In this document: positions 1-7,224 of the stretch, piece by piece
Layout of the letters: every line of letters starts with the position of its first letter
Numbering within the stretch: the first letter of the stretch is position 1
NCBI GenBank assembly: GCA_964453035.1
Contig: CAYVOX010000058.1
Coordinates: 1-17,859 of the forward strand
Reading direction: 5' to 3'
Source: CAYVOX01 sp964453035
GTDB taxonomy: Bacteria > Chloroflexota > Anaerolineae > Anaerolineales > Anaerolineaceae
DNA length: 17,859 bases
Notes under the pieces: model-generated
The model's database searches: none
What the model saw: only the letters and a program-made list of their open reading frames with translations
What the model was told of the DNA's origin: nothing
Position numbers and translations under genes: made by a program

Positions 1-1574
1 GGTTCAAACTCCTTCATTACCTGCGTTTCCAAACGGGAGGTGGTTTCTTCAGACAGGTGAAGCATTTTGGCCAGGAAGGTTAACTTCTCGCGTTCCCGGT
101 CGTCAATTTTGCCGTTTTGCAGCACTTCGCGCAGCGCCGCAAGGTAGGGGGCGGTGTTGCTCGGACCGGGGGACTCTAACTGGCTGCGCCACTGGTTGAG
201 GGAGAGGAAGGCGTTGAGGGAAAAGTCGTTGTTGGGCAGGAAGGCTTCGCCAGGCTCCAGGCGGTGAGAGCAGGCCGGGCTGGCGTACTCCTGGTGGTTA
301 TCGCGCCCCTGGTTGAGGAAGAAGAGACTGTGCTGTTTGCAGCCTTTGCACTCCTGCACCACCACAAGCGGGAAAAGATCCAAAAATGGCTGCCATCCGG
401 AGGCGTCCTTCTGGCACAGGTAGGTGTGACCGGCTTCGAGTGGCCTGGGGGATGGGATTTCCTCGGTTCTGGGAACAAGGTCGCGCCCGGTAGCCTCAAA
501 AATACGGTAGGTGGCGGGGGTGGGACCCGGTTTTTGCACGCTGACCAGGCGGTAATCGGTGAGGAAGGACAAGTCCGCCATAGAAAGCTCCAGCGCGGCG
601 TGGAGGATATCGAAACGCTGCTGGTATTCCTGCGGCAATTTGACCGCTCCAGAGGCAGCCCAACCCTCCTCATGGTTGCGGTACTGGGCCAGCAGCTCGA
701 AGAAATCCTGGTAGGAGACGGGGGGCTTGCGCGGGGCGGGGGCGTTGAGCCAGTTGGAGAGCGCCACGGCAGCCCGGCTGATGGGATCGTCGCGGTGTTT
801 TTTATCGTAGAAGAGGGTGTAGATTTTTGCCAGGAGGGGGTGCGGGGGCTCTGAGTAGAGGCTGAGCGTGGTGTGCAGCAGCGAAACCCAGGCTTCGAGG
901 CGCGGCTGCCTGAGGGACTGCAATTCTTCCTCGACCACGCCGTCTTCTTTACCGGGGGTGATAGATTGCTGACGGTAGTAAGCGATGACCAGCGCCGAGA
1001 GGGTTTTAACCAGCGCTTCGGCCATATCGCGCAGGTTGGCGTGGGCCTGGAAGGCTTGCTGGGGATCGGCTGAGGGGTTCATCTTTTGCGCGTAAACTGC
1101 TGCCAGCGGCAGTGGATAGCTGCGCGTAATTTGCGAGGCAGCCTGGTTTTCCTGCGGGAAGATGCTATGAGCTTTAAGGCCGGCAGCCAGGCGGGGGAGG
1201 ATGGCGGCAATGCCCTGCGTCGGCACAGAGATGCCGACCGTCCCTCCCAGGGCCTGCCCCCATGAGGGTTGGCGTTTCTGGAACTCATTCCAGGTGATGT
1301 TGACCAGCACCGGCAGAAAAGGTTTACCGCATTCCAGCGTGCGGACAACTTCCAGGTCCACCTGATTGGCTTTGGAGAGCGAGTTTTCGGAGATGACCAG
1401 CACCACCGCCCGGCAGCTTTCGATGGCTTCGCGGGTTTGCAGCAGGTACTTTACGCCGGGGATGCTATTTTCGCCGTAATACCAGGTGGAGTAACCCAGT
1501 TGTTTGAGCCCCTGGGCCAGTTCAACCGCAAGGCTTGAATCTTCTTCAACATAACTGATGAAAACATCACTCAT
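1..1574 (-). CDS. TIR-domain protein with C-terminal Cys/His-rich and TerB-like regions (partial, C-terminus beyond window)
   Basis: The reading frame is open for 524 codons from ATG 1574-1572 to the left edge, so the C-terminus is missing. Residues 1-115 form a TIR domain: start MSDVFISYVEED, then WYYGENSIPG, then VVLVISENSLSKANQVDLE, with E75 at the position of the conserved TIR catalytic glutamate. Many bacterial TIR domains cleave NAD+ or make signalling nucleotides; that this one does so is inferred. Residues ~150-350 are helical and include YRNHEEG (298-304). Residues 405-440 hold C409-x2-C412, H415, C435 and H437, a possible zinc site. From ~478 the sequence LREVLQNGKIDDRERE resembles the start of a TerB-like helical domain. 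A purine-rich AAGGGA lies about 9 bases before the ATG. It lies downstream of a terminator and is probably transcribed alone or with genes beyond the edge. Family recognition of the TIR part is firm; the rest is tentative. Confidence 0.85.
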   Translation of the reverse strand, partial: MSDVFISYVEEDSSLAVELAQGLKQLGYSTWYYGENSIPGVKYLLQTREAIESCRAVVLVISENSLSKANQVDLEVVRTLECGKPFLPVLVNITWNEFQKRQPSWGQALGGTVGISVPTQGIAAILPRLAAGLKAHSIFPQENQAASQITRSYPLPLAAVYAQKMNPSADPQQAFQAHANLRDMAEALVKTLSALVIAYYRQQSITPGKEDGVVEEELQSLRQPRLEAWVSLLHTTLSLYSEPPHPLLAKIYTLFYDKKHRDDPISRAAVALSNWLNAPAPRKPPVSYQDFFELLAQYRNHEEGWAASGAVKLPQEYQQRFDILHAALELSMADLSFLTDYRLVSVQKPGPTPATYRIFEATGRDLVPRTEEIPSPRPLEAGHTYLCQKDASGWQPFLDLFPLVVVQECKGCKQHSLFFLNQGRDNHQEYASPACSHRLEPGEAFLPNNDFSLNAFLSLNQWRSQLESPGPSNTAPYLAALREVLQNGKIDDREREKLTFLAKMLHLSEETTSRLETQVMKEFE

Positions 1575-1678
1575 GGGGTGATCCCTTTCCATACGTCAAT
1601 GCGAGCCGGGTTGAGAAAAAAGGGAAAGTGGTTGGGGTGTTTGCGTTGAACCTTGCCTGCCTTGCCCGCGTCCTGTGC

Positions 1679-1702
1679 AAAAAACCATCACGAGCGTGAT
1701 GG
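1679..1702 (-). terminator. Rho-independent terminator of the CYTH/GT39 operon
   Basis: On the minus strand a perfect 8-bp inverted repeat, CCATCACG and CGTGATGG separated by 2 bases (1685-1702), is followed directly by six T residues (1684-1679). It lies about 73 bases beyond the stop codon of the CYTH gene, where the minus-strand operon should end, and before the TIR gene start. The 1703-1774 stretch between is AT-rich and holds no gene that I can see. Confidence 0.8.
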
Positions 1703-1774
1703 AATAAACGGATAGTTTGCTTGCGCCCCTACCAGTAAAGTTATCTTACATAATTATTATAGCGATTATTTGAG

Positions 1775-2386
1775 TTAATAGCTGAACAAATCCGCGGGGA
1801 TTATGCCCAGGTCACCCGGGCTCACTTTAACGCCCTGCAGTTCGGCAAAGCTGAGGTTTTGCGCCTGGAGGGATAGCTTCTGGCGCAGGTGGTAGAAGAT
1901 GGCCAGGTAGCTATCGCTGGTGCGCGCTTCCCACGTAAGCTCCAGGGCGCGCGCGGCGCTCAGGATGGCTTCGGCACCGGGGCCTTCAATTTCGGCAAAG
2001 TCACCGTAGGGCATTTCGTCCAGGGTCACATGGCAGCCCATGAAGGCATAGGTGGCGCGGAATTTTTCGTACATCACGCTGACCTGGTAGCCCAGGGCTT
2101 CCAGCAGGGCGCGCGCGGCGTCAAAATCGCTCACCTCGAACTCAATTTCCTCGCGCACGCTCACCTGCTGGCCGGGCAGCATGGGGCTTTTAAAGGTCAT
2201 GCGCGCGCGGCTATCCTGGCGCAGGCGCAGCGCCTGGCGGGCGGCGCTAAGCGTGCCTTCGGGTGTATCAAAGCGCAGATTCACCTCTTTGACGCGCGGG
2301 GCTTCCAGCACGGCGCCGGCTGCCTGAAGGCGGGCTTCAAGGGCGGGCAGGTTGAGCAGGTAAAACTTGGCTTCCTGTTCGGTCAT
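1775..2386 (-). CDS. CYTH domain protein (class IV adenylate cyclase / triphosphatase family)
   Basis: A 203-residue protein of the CYTH superfamily, which binds triphosphorylated substrates in a beta tunnel with Mg2+ or Mn2+; members include class IV adenylate cyclases and inorganic or thiamine triphosphatases. The N-terminal signature ExExK is present as E3-Q-E5-A-K7. It is followed by the expected alternation of basic and acidic strands: NLRFDTPE, ALRLRQD, RMTFKSP, REEIEFEV, YEKFRATY, VTLDEMPYGDFAEIEG. The last motif matches the D-x-x-x-G-x-F-x-E-I-E pattern typical of the family. The length fits a single-domain CyaB-like protein. It is the last gene of a minus-strand operon; its ATG overlaps the preceding stop by 4 bases. 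Substrate (ATP cyclisation versus polyphosphate or triphosphate hydrolysis) cannot be decided from the sequence. Confidence 0.88.
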   Translation of the reverse strand: MTEQEAKFYLLNLPALEARLQAAGAVLEAPRVKEVNLRFDTPEGTLSAARQALRLRQDSRARMTFKSPMLPGQQVSVREEIEFEVSDFDAARALLEALGYQVSVMYEKFRATYAFMGCHVTLDEMPYGDFAEIEGPGAEAILSAARALELTWEARTSDSYLAIFYHLRQKLSLQAQNLSFAELQGVKVSPGDLGIIPADLFSY

Positions 2387-2805
2387 GAGTCAAAATACGC
2401 TTTCTGCGCGTTAAGCGCCAGGGTTCCAAAGGCGAAGATGAGCGCCAGCACGGTGAACACTGCCGCAAATGGCCAGTTTTGCCCGCCCAGGGGATTCTGA
2501 TTCAGCAGGATGCGGTCCAGCCAGTACCAGACCGCGATAACAGAGCAGGCAAGGCGGGCTAAATTGGGCGCCCAGCGCTGGCGGAAATACAGTCCAAGCG
2601 CTGCTGCCAGGCTGGCTAACCCCCAGATGCCTGAGGAGAGCGCCAGGTAGAGCGGGCTGGCAGCGGCTCCCAGCTCGGGCAGCAGATCCCAGTTGATGAC
2701 CGCCAGGCGCAGGCGCAGCCAGCTTGCCAGCGAGACAATCAACAGGGATGCGATTAATACTTTTAATTCAAAGGTGCGCCCCGGGCGGGGAAGAGATGAA
2801 CTCAT
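2383..2805 (-). CDS. Small four-helix integral membrane protein, function unknown
   Basis: A 140-residue protein with about four hydrophobic segments: residues ~16-36 (VLIASLLIVSLASWL), ~46-70 (LYLALSSGIWGLASLAAALGL), ~85-100 (ARLACSVIAVWYWL) and ~112-132 (FAAVFTVLALIFAFGTLAL). The N-terminus carries several arginines, so it is probably cytoplasmic. No family was recognised. The ATG overlaps the end of the GT39-like gene by 4 bases and its own stop overlaps the CYTH start by 4 bases, so the three are translationally coupled. This suggests a role alongside the upstream glycosyltransferase, for example as a small membrane partner, but nothing in the sequence shows it directly. Confidence 0.75.
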   Translation of the reverse strand: MSSSLPRPGRTFELKVLIASLLIVSLASWLRLRLAVINWDLLPELGAAASPLYLALSSGIWGLASLAAALGLYFRQRWAPNLARLACSVIAVWYWLDRILLNQNPLGGQNWPFAAVFTVLALIFAFGTLALNAQKAYFDS

Positions 2806-5060
2806 TGGATGGACAGCTCCCAGAGGTGAACGTGACCGGGTTCGGGATCGTTGGTATTTTTGATTCTAATATAAATCTGGCTGATTAACCGCTCACCTGT
2901 GACTGGAATCTCGATATTGCGTAAGACGGTGCCCTCTTCCAGCTGCTGGCGCAGCACCAGCGGCTTTTCCTGGCCTTCGATTCGCAAAGTCACCTCAAAG
3001 GTGGTGGCGGTGCTGCCCACGCGCAGCACCAGCGCTTTAACCAGCCGCGGCGCGGAAAAATCAAGCTGCAGTTGCAGCGGGTTGGCAGCCAGGGTGCGAA
3101 TCATCGTATCGGGGTCGCCGTCGAAGATGTGCTTGATTTCGCCCATATCCAGGCGGGAGTGAGCCACATGAGCGGTTTCACCGTTGATGATGGCTTCTCC
3201 CGGGATCATGCTGCGCCGGTCTTCAAGCTCGGCCTGGAAGATGGCGGCAATATCCGCTACGTAGCGCATTTGCACAAAGAAAAAGCCAGGCTGCCCATCG
3301 GGATAGGGTAGGGTGAAGAGGGGGGTGATAGCGGTGAACTTGTTGCTCTGCCGGGCGCGTTCCAGTTCATCAGGCGGCAGGATAAAGACGGTTTGGTCAT
3401 CCAGGGGCTGCAGTTCGCTGAGGTAGCCTTCGATGCCGCGCAGCTCCACGGGGGCGGTCTCGGGCAGGAAGAAGCGCGCGAGGATATCCGTGCCGTTGGC
3501 CCAGGTGGGCGAGAGGACCATCCGCGAGGAGGGGTGCCTGGCGGTGAAATCGAGCGCTGCGTTGAACACCTGACGCGCGCCGTACTGCATGCCGGTCAGC
3601 GTGTAATTGGTGGACCAGGTCGGTCCGCGTAGCAGGGCATCACCCAGCAGGTAGAGGTTGAATCCGCCCAGCAGCAAGCCAAAAGCCAGGGCAACCGCGG
3701 CGCGCTCAAAGCGCAGGCGGCGCGTTATCCAATCCATCACAGCGGAGATGCCCAGGGCGGTGAGCAAGGCGGCTGGGATGACCATAAACAGGGCGCGGGT
3801 GATGCCCATTCCCACCAGGGCTGCGCCGCTGGGAGCAGCCAGCACGGCAGCCAGGCAGGCGCGGTAAGCCCAGTGGCGCCAGTTCTTGAGCGCCAGCCCA
3901 AACCCGATGAGCCCGAAGGGTAGCAGGTAGCGCAAGAGGTGACCGTAACCGTTCATGATGTGCCGTTCCAGATCAATGCTGGTGGGGGCGGCGTACCAGT
4001 ACAGCGGATTGAGACCCTGTAGATAGATTGAGAAAAACTGTCCCAGTTTTTGCCAGATACTGACGGGTTGCAGCCAGTAGGAGCCGATGAGCTTGAGGTG
4101 GTTGAGCTGTTCGAGGGGGTGGGCCAGCTGGAAACGTACATAGGGCAGTGCCAGAAGCAACCCCAGCAGCAGCGCTTGTCTCAGCGTGCGGCGCTGCTGC
4201 CAATGATAGGTGAAATCCGAAGCCAGTAAGAGCAAGGCGGTGACCACCACCACCATCTGCGCCGGGCTGTAGCTGTAAAAGCTGAGCGCGGCAAACACCA
4301 GGGAGGCGTAAATGGCGCGCGGCTGCCCGCCCCGGTAGAGCAGGTAGCAGTAAAGGAAGCCGGCGTAAAAGCTGACCGCCAAACTGGTTTCGAAGGCGGT
4401 GCGGGAGTGCAGGAACCAGGCCGGGGTGGCTGAGAGCACCAGCACCGCCAGCCACGGGCGCGGATTGCCGAAGCTGCGCCTGAGCGCCAGCCCGCTGCAG
4501 ATGGCTGCCAGCAGGCTGACCAGCACGTTGACGCCGCGCGTGACCGCCACCGATTTTCCAAACAGCGCCAGCGGCAGCGCCTGCAAATAAACCGAGACAC
4601 CCAGGTTGTACTGGTAAACGTTCTTGAAAAAGGTGGGGAGGAACTCTTGATCGTAGTTGCGCAGGCCGTCGCGGAGAAAATCGGCGGCGAGGATGGTCTG
4701 GACGGCCTCATCGGTGAAGAAGTAAATGGGGTAGTCGGCTAACCCTACCAGGCGGACGAGCAAGTAGAGGGCAACTGCCAGCCAGAACCAGCCGCCATGG
4801 GAAGAGAGTTGCCTGAGGAGGTGGTTTTTGTGCGCGGTGGGATGGGGTGATTGTAATTGCAACTCGGCCTGAGAGGCGCCTTCCCCGGCGGCGTAGGCGC
4901 GGCGCTGCAGGGTGTGACCGGTATCATCGGTCAATTCCAGCGCCACATTCAGGCGCGTGCCGGTGGGCAGTTGCGCCTGGATGCTAACCTGGGCCGCATC
5001 GGATTCTGAGGCGGGGGGCGACGGGGATTGCTCGGGCGGCGAGGGGGGGTGGGCGCACAT
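2802..5060 (-). CDS. GT39/ArnT-like polyprenyl-phosphate-dependent membrane glycosyltransferase with C-terminal discoidin-like domain
   Basis: A 752-residue protein of the PMT/ArnT (GT-C) type, which transfers sugars from polyprenyl-phosphate donors on the outer face of the membrane. After a Pro-rich start (residues 1-20) and a short beta-rich stretch (~22-72), the first membrane helix (~92-110) is followed by the typical acidic motif FFTDEA with D117-E118 in the first outer loop. About ten or more helices follow up to ~475. A soluble region follows (~490-600). The last ~130 residues (IFDGDPDT, then VKALVLRVG, ending with IYIRIKN and HLWELSIQ) resemble an F5/8-type (discoidin) carbohydrate-binding fold. 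First gene of the minus-strand operon. The ATG at 5060 lacks a Shine-Dalgarno sequence and lies only 10 bases from a TATAAT box, so translation may be nearly leaderless, or the true start may be further in. The GT2 across the divergent promoter could supply its lipid-linked donor. Confidence 0.82.
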   Translation of the reverse strand: MCAHPPSPPEQSPSPPASESDAAQVSIQAQLPTGTRLNVALELTDDTGHTLQRRAYAAGEGASQAELQLQSPHPTAHKNHLLRQLSSHGGWFWLAVALYLLVRLVGLADYPIYFFTDEAVQTILAADFLRDGLRNYDQEFLPTFFKNVYQYNLGVSVYLQALPLALFGKSVAVTRGVNVLVSLLAAICSGLALRRSFGNPRPWLAVLVLSATPAWFLHSRTAFETSLAVSFYAGFLYCYLLYRGGQPRAIYASLVFAALSFYSYSPAQMVVVVTALLLLASDFTYHWQQRRTLRQALLLGLLLALPYVRFQLAHPLEQLNHLKLIGSYWLQPVSIWQKLGQFFSIYLQGLNPLYWYAAPTSIDLERHIMNGYGHLLRYLLPFGLIGFGLALKNWRHWAYRACLAAVLAAPSGAALVGMGITRALFMVIPAALLTALGISAVMDWITRRLRFERAAVALAFGLLLGGFNLYLLGDALLRGPTWSTNYTLTGMQYGARQVFNAALDFTARHPSSRMVLSPTWANGTDILARFFLPETAPVELRGIEGYLSELQPLDDQTVFILPPDELERARQSNKFTAITPLFTLPYPDGQPGFFFVQMRYVADIAAIFQAELEDRRSMIPGEAIINGETAHVAHSRLDMGEIKHIFDGDPDTMIRTLAANPLQLQLDFSAPRLVKALVLRVGSTATTFEVTLRIEGQEKPLVLRQQLEEGTVLRNIEIPVTGERLISQIYIRIKNTNDPEPGHVHLWELSIQ

Positions 5061-5070
5061 GGCTCTGAAA

Positions 5071-5079
5071 ATTATAGCA
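5071..5079 (-). promoter_or_regulatory. Extended -10 promoter of the GT39/CYTH operon
   Basis: On the minus strand 5079-5071 reads TGCTATAAT, a perfect extended -10 (TGn + TATAAT). No good -35 is seen at 16-18 bases. The start of transcription would be near 5064, leaving a leader of only about 4 bases before the ATG at 5060. Confidence 0.6.
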
Positions 5080-5086
5080 TGCGGGT

Positions 5087-5102
5087 GGCAATCTCCGTTG
5101 CC
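5087..5102. promoter_or_regulatory. Candidate operator: inverted repeat GGCAA-N6-TTGCC between divergent promoters
   Basis: GGCAA (5087-5091) and TTGCC (5098-5102) are separated by 6 bases. The centre of symmetry (5094.5) is exactly the midpoint of the two divergent extended -10 boxes (5071-5079 minus, 5110-5118 plus). It covers the -35 zones of both promoters, where a dimeric regulator could control both operons. The binding role is inferred. Confidence 0.4.
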
Positions 5103-5109
5103 GCATCTT

Positions 5110-5118
5110 TGGTATACT
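5110..5118 (+). promoter_or_regulatory. Extended -10 promoter of the GT2/GT4 pair
   Basis: TGGTATACT (5110-5118) fits TGn plus a 5-of-6 TATAAT match. Transcription would start near 5125, giving a ~30-base leader with AAGG at 5143-5146, 8 bases before the ATG at 5155. No consensus -35 was found, as is common for extended -10 promoters. Confidence 0.55.
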
Positions 5119-5154
5119 TAGCTTGCTGAACACTTCTGAAAAAAGGCGCCGCCG

Positions 5155-6141
5155 ATGAAGGTAATCATTCAGATCCCCTGTTTTAATGAAGCTGAAGTGC
5201 TGCCGCAAACTTTGGCGCTTTTGCCCCGCCAGCTGGCTGGCGTGGATGTGGTGGAGGTGCTCATCATTGATGACCACTCCAGCGATGGCACGGTTGCGGC
5301 GGCGCGCGCTGCCGGGGCGAACCATGTGATTTGCCTGCCGCACCATATGGGGCTGGCGGGGGCTTTTAAGGAGGGGTTGGATGCCTGCCTGCGCCTGGGG
5401 GCAGATATCATCGTCAACACCGATGCCGATAACCAGTACCATGCCGACGATATCGCGCGGCTGGTGCAACCCATCCTGGATGGAACGGCGGAAATTGTGG
5501 TTGGCGACCGGGGGGTGGCGACGCTGCCGGTTTTCTCGCCGGTCAAACGCAAATTGCAGACCTGGGGCTCGAAGGTGGTTTCGGAGGCCTCCGGGTTGCG
5601 CGTCCCGGATGCGACCAGCGGCTTCCGCGCCATGACGCGCGAGGCAGCCCTGCGCACCAACGTGCTGAGCAACTACAGCTACACGCTGGAAACGCTGATC
5701 CAGGCGGGTAACAACAAGATGGCGGTTGTTTCCATTCCTATCCGCACCAACCCACCCACGCGGCCTTCGCGCCTGATGCGCGGCATTGGCGAGTACCTCA
5801 AGCATTCCAGCGCCACCATCCTGCGCTCCTACACCATGTACCGACCGCTGCGCGTGTTTTTCATCATTGGCATCATCATGCTGGCGCTGGGCATGGTGGG
5901 GGTGATTCGCTTCCTGGTGTTTTACTTCCAGGGAGAGGGGGATGGGCATGTGCAGTCGTTGATTGTTTCGGCGGTGCTGCTGATTGCGGGTTTTCAGACC
6001 TGGTTGATTGGCCTGGTGGCAGATTTGATTGCCTTTAACCGCAAGATTTTGGAAGAGATTCTCTACCGGCTGAGGAAGCTTTCGATGGATGGGGATGATC
6101 CTGGCTTTGCGCCGCCGGATGAAAAGACCCAGACTGAGTAA
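5155..6141 (+). CDS. Family 2 glycosyltransferase, polyprenyl-phosphate mannosyltransferase (DPM1)-like with two C-terminal helices
   Basis: A 328-residue GT-A enzyme. Residues 1-225 hold the catalytic domain: IIQIPCFNE (nucleotide-binding start), DDHSSDGT with D39-D40, NTDADNQY with D90 and D92 as the metal-binding DxD-type site, and PDATSGFRAM (151-160), as in dolichol- and polyprenyl-phosphate mannosyl- or glucosyltransferases. Two membrane helices follow (~232-257 and ~267-292), then a charged tail. Enzymes of this kind load a sugar onto polyprenyl phosphate at the inner membrane face, which would make the donor for a GT39/ArnT-type enzyme such as the one divergently encoded at 2802-5060. 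That pairing is supported by the shared promoter region but is an inference. The sugar is not determinable. The next gene starts 6 bases downstream. Confidence 0.9.
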   Translation: MKVIIQIPCFNEAEVLPQTLALLPRQLAGVDVVEVLIIDDHSSDGTVAAARAAGANHVICLPHHMGLAGAFKEGLDACLRLGADIIVNTDADNQYHADDIARLVQPILDGTAEIVVGDRGVATLPVFSPVKRKLQTWGSKVVSEASGLRVPDATSGFRAMTREAALRTNVLSNYSYTLETLIQAGNNKMAVVSIPIRTNPPTRPSRLMRGIGEYLKHSSATILRSYTMYRPLRVFFIIGIIMLALGMVGVIRFLVFYFQGEGDGHVQSLIVSAVLLIAGFQTWLIGLVADLIAFNRKILEEILYRLRKLSMDGDDPGFAPPDEKTQTE

Positions 6142-6147
6142 GTTCAG

Positions 6148-7224
6148 ATGAAATTGACCATTTTACAATCTTCGCTGCGGCTTTCTGGAGGGGCAATGGT
6201 GGTGGTTGAGTACGCCAACCGCCTCAGCGAACGCGGGCACACCGTGGGGGTGGTCATCCCCGCGGAGGCGATTGCCCCGGAACTGAAGGCGATGCTTTTG
6301 CCGCGGGTGAACCTCATCCAGACGCGCCAGACGCTGCCCGCGAAGATTGGCCTGTTGGGCAAGCTGCGCCTGACATGGCAGATGGCGCGGGCTATCCCGC
6401 CGGGGGATGTGATTCTCACCACCCACACGCCCACCACGCTGGTCACGTTGATTGCCTCAAAGCTGATGCGCAAGGGGCTGCCCATCTGGTTTTATATGGA
6501 CTACCCCGGCATGTTTGCGCAGCGCCGTGTGGAAGCCTGGTTGCTGCGCCACGCCATGCGCTGGCACAGGGGGGCGGTGGTGCTTTCAGGCCACTCTGCG
6601 CAGGAGCTGCAGGCCATCTCTGGCAAGCGGGCGGTTTTTGTGGGGCTGGGGATGAGCCATGCGGAGGCTTTTCACCCCGTTCCGCAAAGCCGGGCGCAGC
6701 CCAATGCAAAAACCACGCTGCTGTACCTGGGGGATTTCAGACCGCGCAAGGGGCTGCAGGATTTTCTGGCGGCGGCGGAACTGGTTTACCAGAAGCGACC
6801 GGAGCTTGAACTGTGGCTGGCGCTGAAAGAACCGGGCGAGGTTCAGACCCCAATTCCGCATCGTGTGTTTTACCGCCCGGACACCAGCGAGCTGGCCGAG
6901 CTCTACGCCACATGTGATGTGTTTGTCTCGGCCTCGTGGTTTGAGGGCTTTGGCCTGCCGCCGCTGGAGGCGATGGCCTGCGGGGCGGCGGTGGTGATGA
7001 CCGATTCCGGGGGGGTGATGGATTTTGCGCGCGACGGCGAAAACTGCCTGCTGGTGAGGCCGAAATCGCCCGTGCAGATGGCTGAAGCCATCCTGAAGCT
7101 GCTCAATGACCCGGCTCTGCAGCAAATGCTGCGCGGCAACGGCCCCTCCACCGCCGCTGAGTTCACCTGGGATAAGGCGACAGACCGCCTGGAAACAGCC
7201 CTGCTGAGTTTTATTTCCCCTTAA
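6148..7224 (+). CDS. Family 4 (GT-B) glycosyltransferase
   Basis: A 358-residue GT-B fold enzyme. The N-terminal half starts MKLTILQSSLRLSGGAMVVVEYANRLSERGH, a typical acceptor-side Rossmann domain with a Gly-rich loop. The C-terminal half starts near residue 190 (TLLYLGDFRPRKGLQDFLAA) and holds FEGFGLPPLE with E266 and E274, the E-x7-E motif of retaining GT4 enzymes, followed by MACGAAVVMTDSGG. Donor and acceptor sugars cannot be told. It lies 6 bases after the GT2 gene and is presumably co-transcribed with it. The ribosome-binding site is weak, which suggests coupling to the upstream gene. Its last 14 bases overlap the 3' end of the convergent gene at 7211-8284. Confidence 0.9.
   Translation: MKLTILQSSLRLSGGAMVVVEYANRLSERGHTVGVVIPAEAIAPELKAMLLPRVNLIQTRQTLPAKIGLLGKLRLTWQMARAIPPGDVILTTHTPTTLVTLIASKLMRKGLPIWFYMDYPGMFAQRRVEAWLLRHAMRWHRGAVVLSGHSAQELQAISGKRAVFVGLGMSHAEAFHPVPQSRAQPNAKTTLLYLGDFRPRKGLQDFLAAAELVYQKRPELELWLALKEPGEVQTPIPHRVFYRPDTSELAELYATCDVFVSASWFEGFGLPPLEAMACGAAVVMTDSGGVMDFARDGENCLLVRPKSPVQMAEAILKLLNDPALQQMLRGNGPSTAAEFTWDKATDRLETALLSFISP

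Noticed and set aside
264..854. A 196-codon plus-strand open frame antisense to the TIR gene (also 176-673 minus in another frame).
   Set aside because: The minus-strand TIR frame spans the whole region with recognisable domains; the antisense product is low in complexity (Gly/Val-rich) and has no start signal.
1741..1770. TATAAT-like sequence on the minus strand in the AT-rich stretch (1761-1756) as promoter of the TIR gene.
   Set aside because: The strong minus-strand terminator at 1702-1679 lies between it and the TIR gene, and no -35 or extended -10 is present.
5086..5102. Sigma-54-like promoter, TGGCA...TTGC, in both orientations within the divergent region.
   Set aside because: GG and GC elements are separated by 11 rather than 10 bases, and excellent extended -10 boxes explain both start regions.
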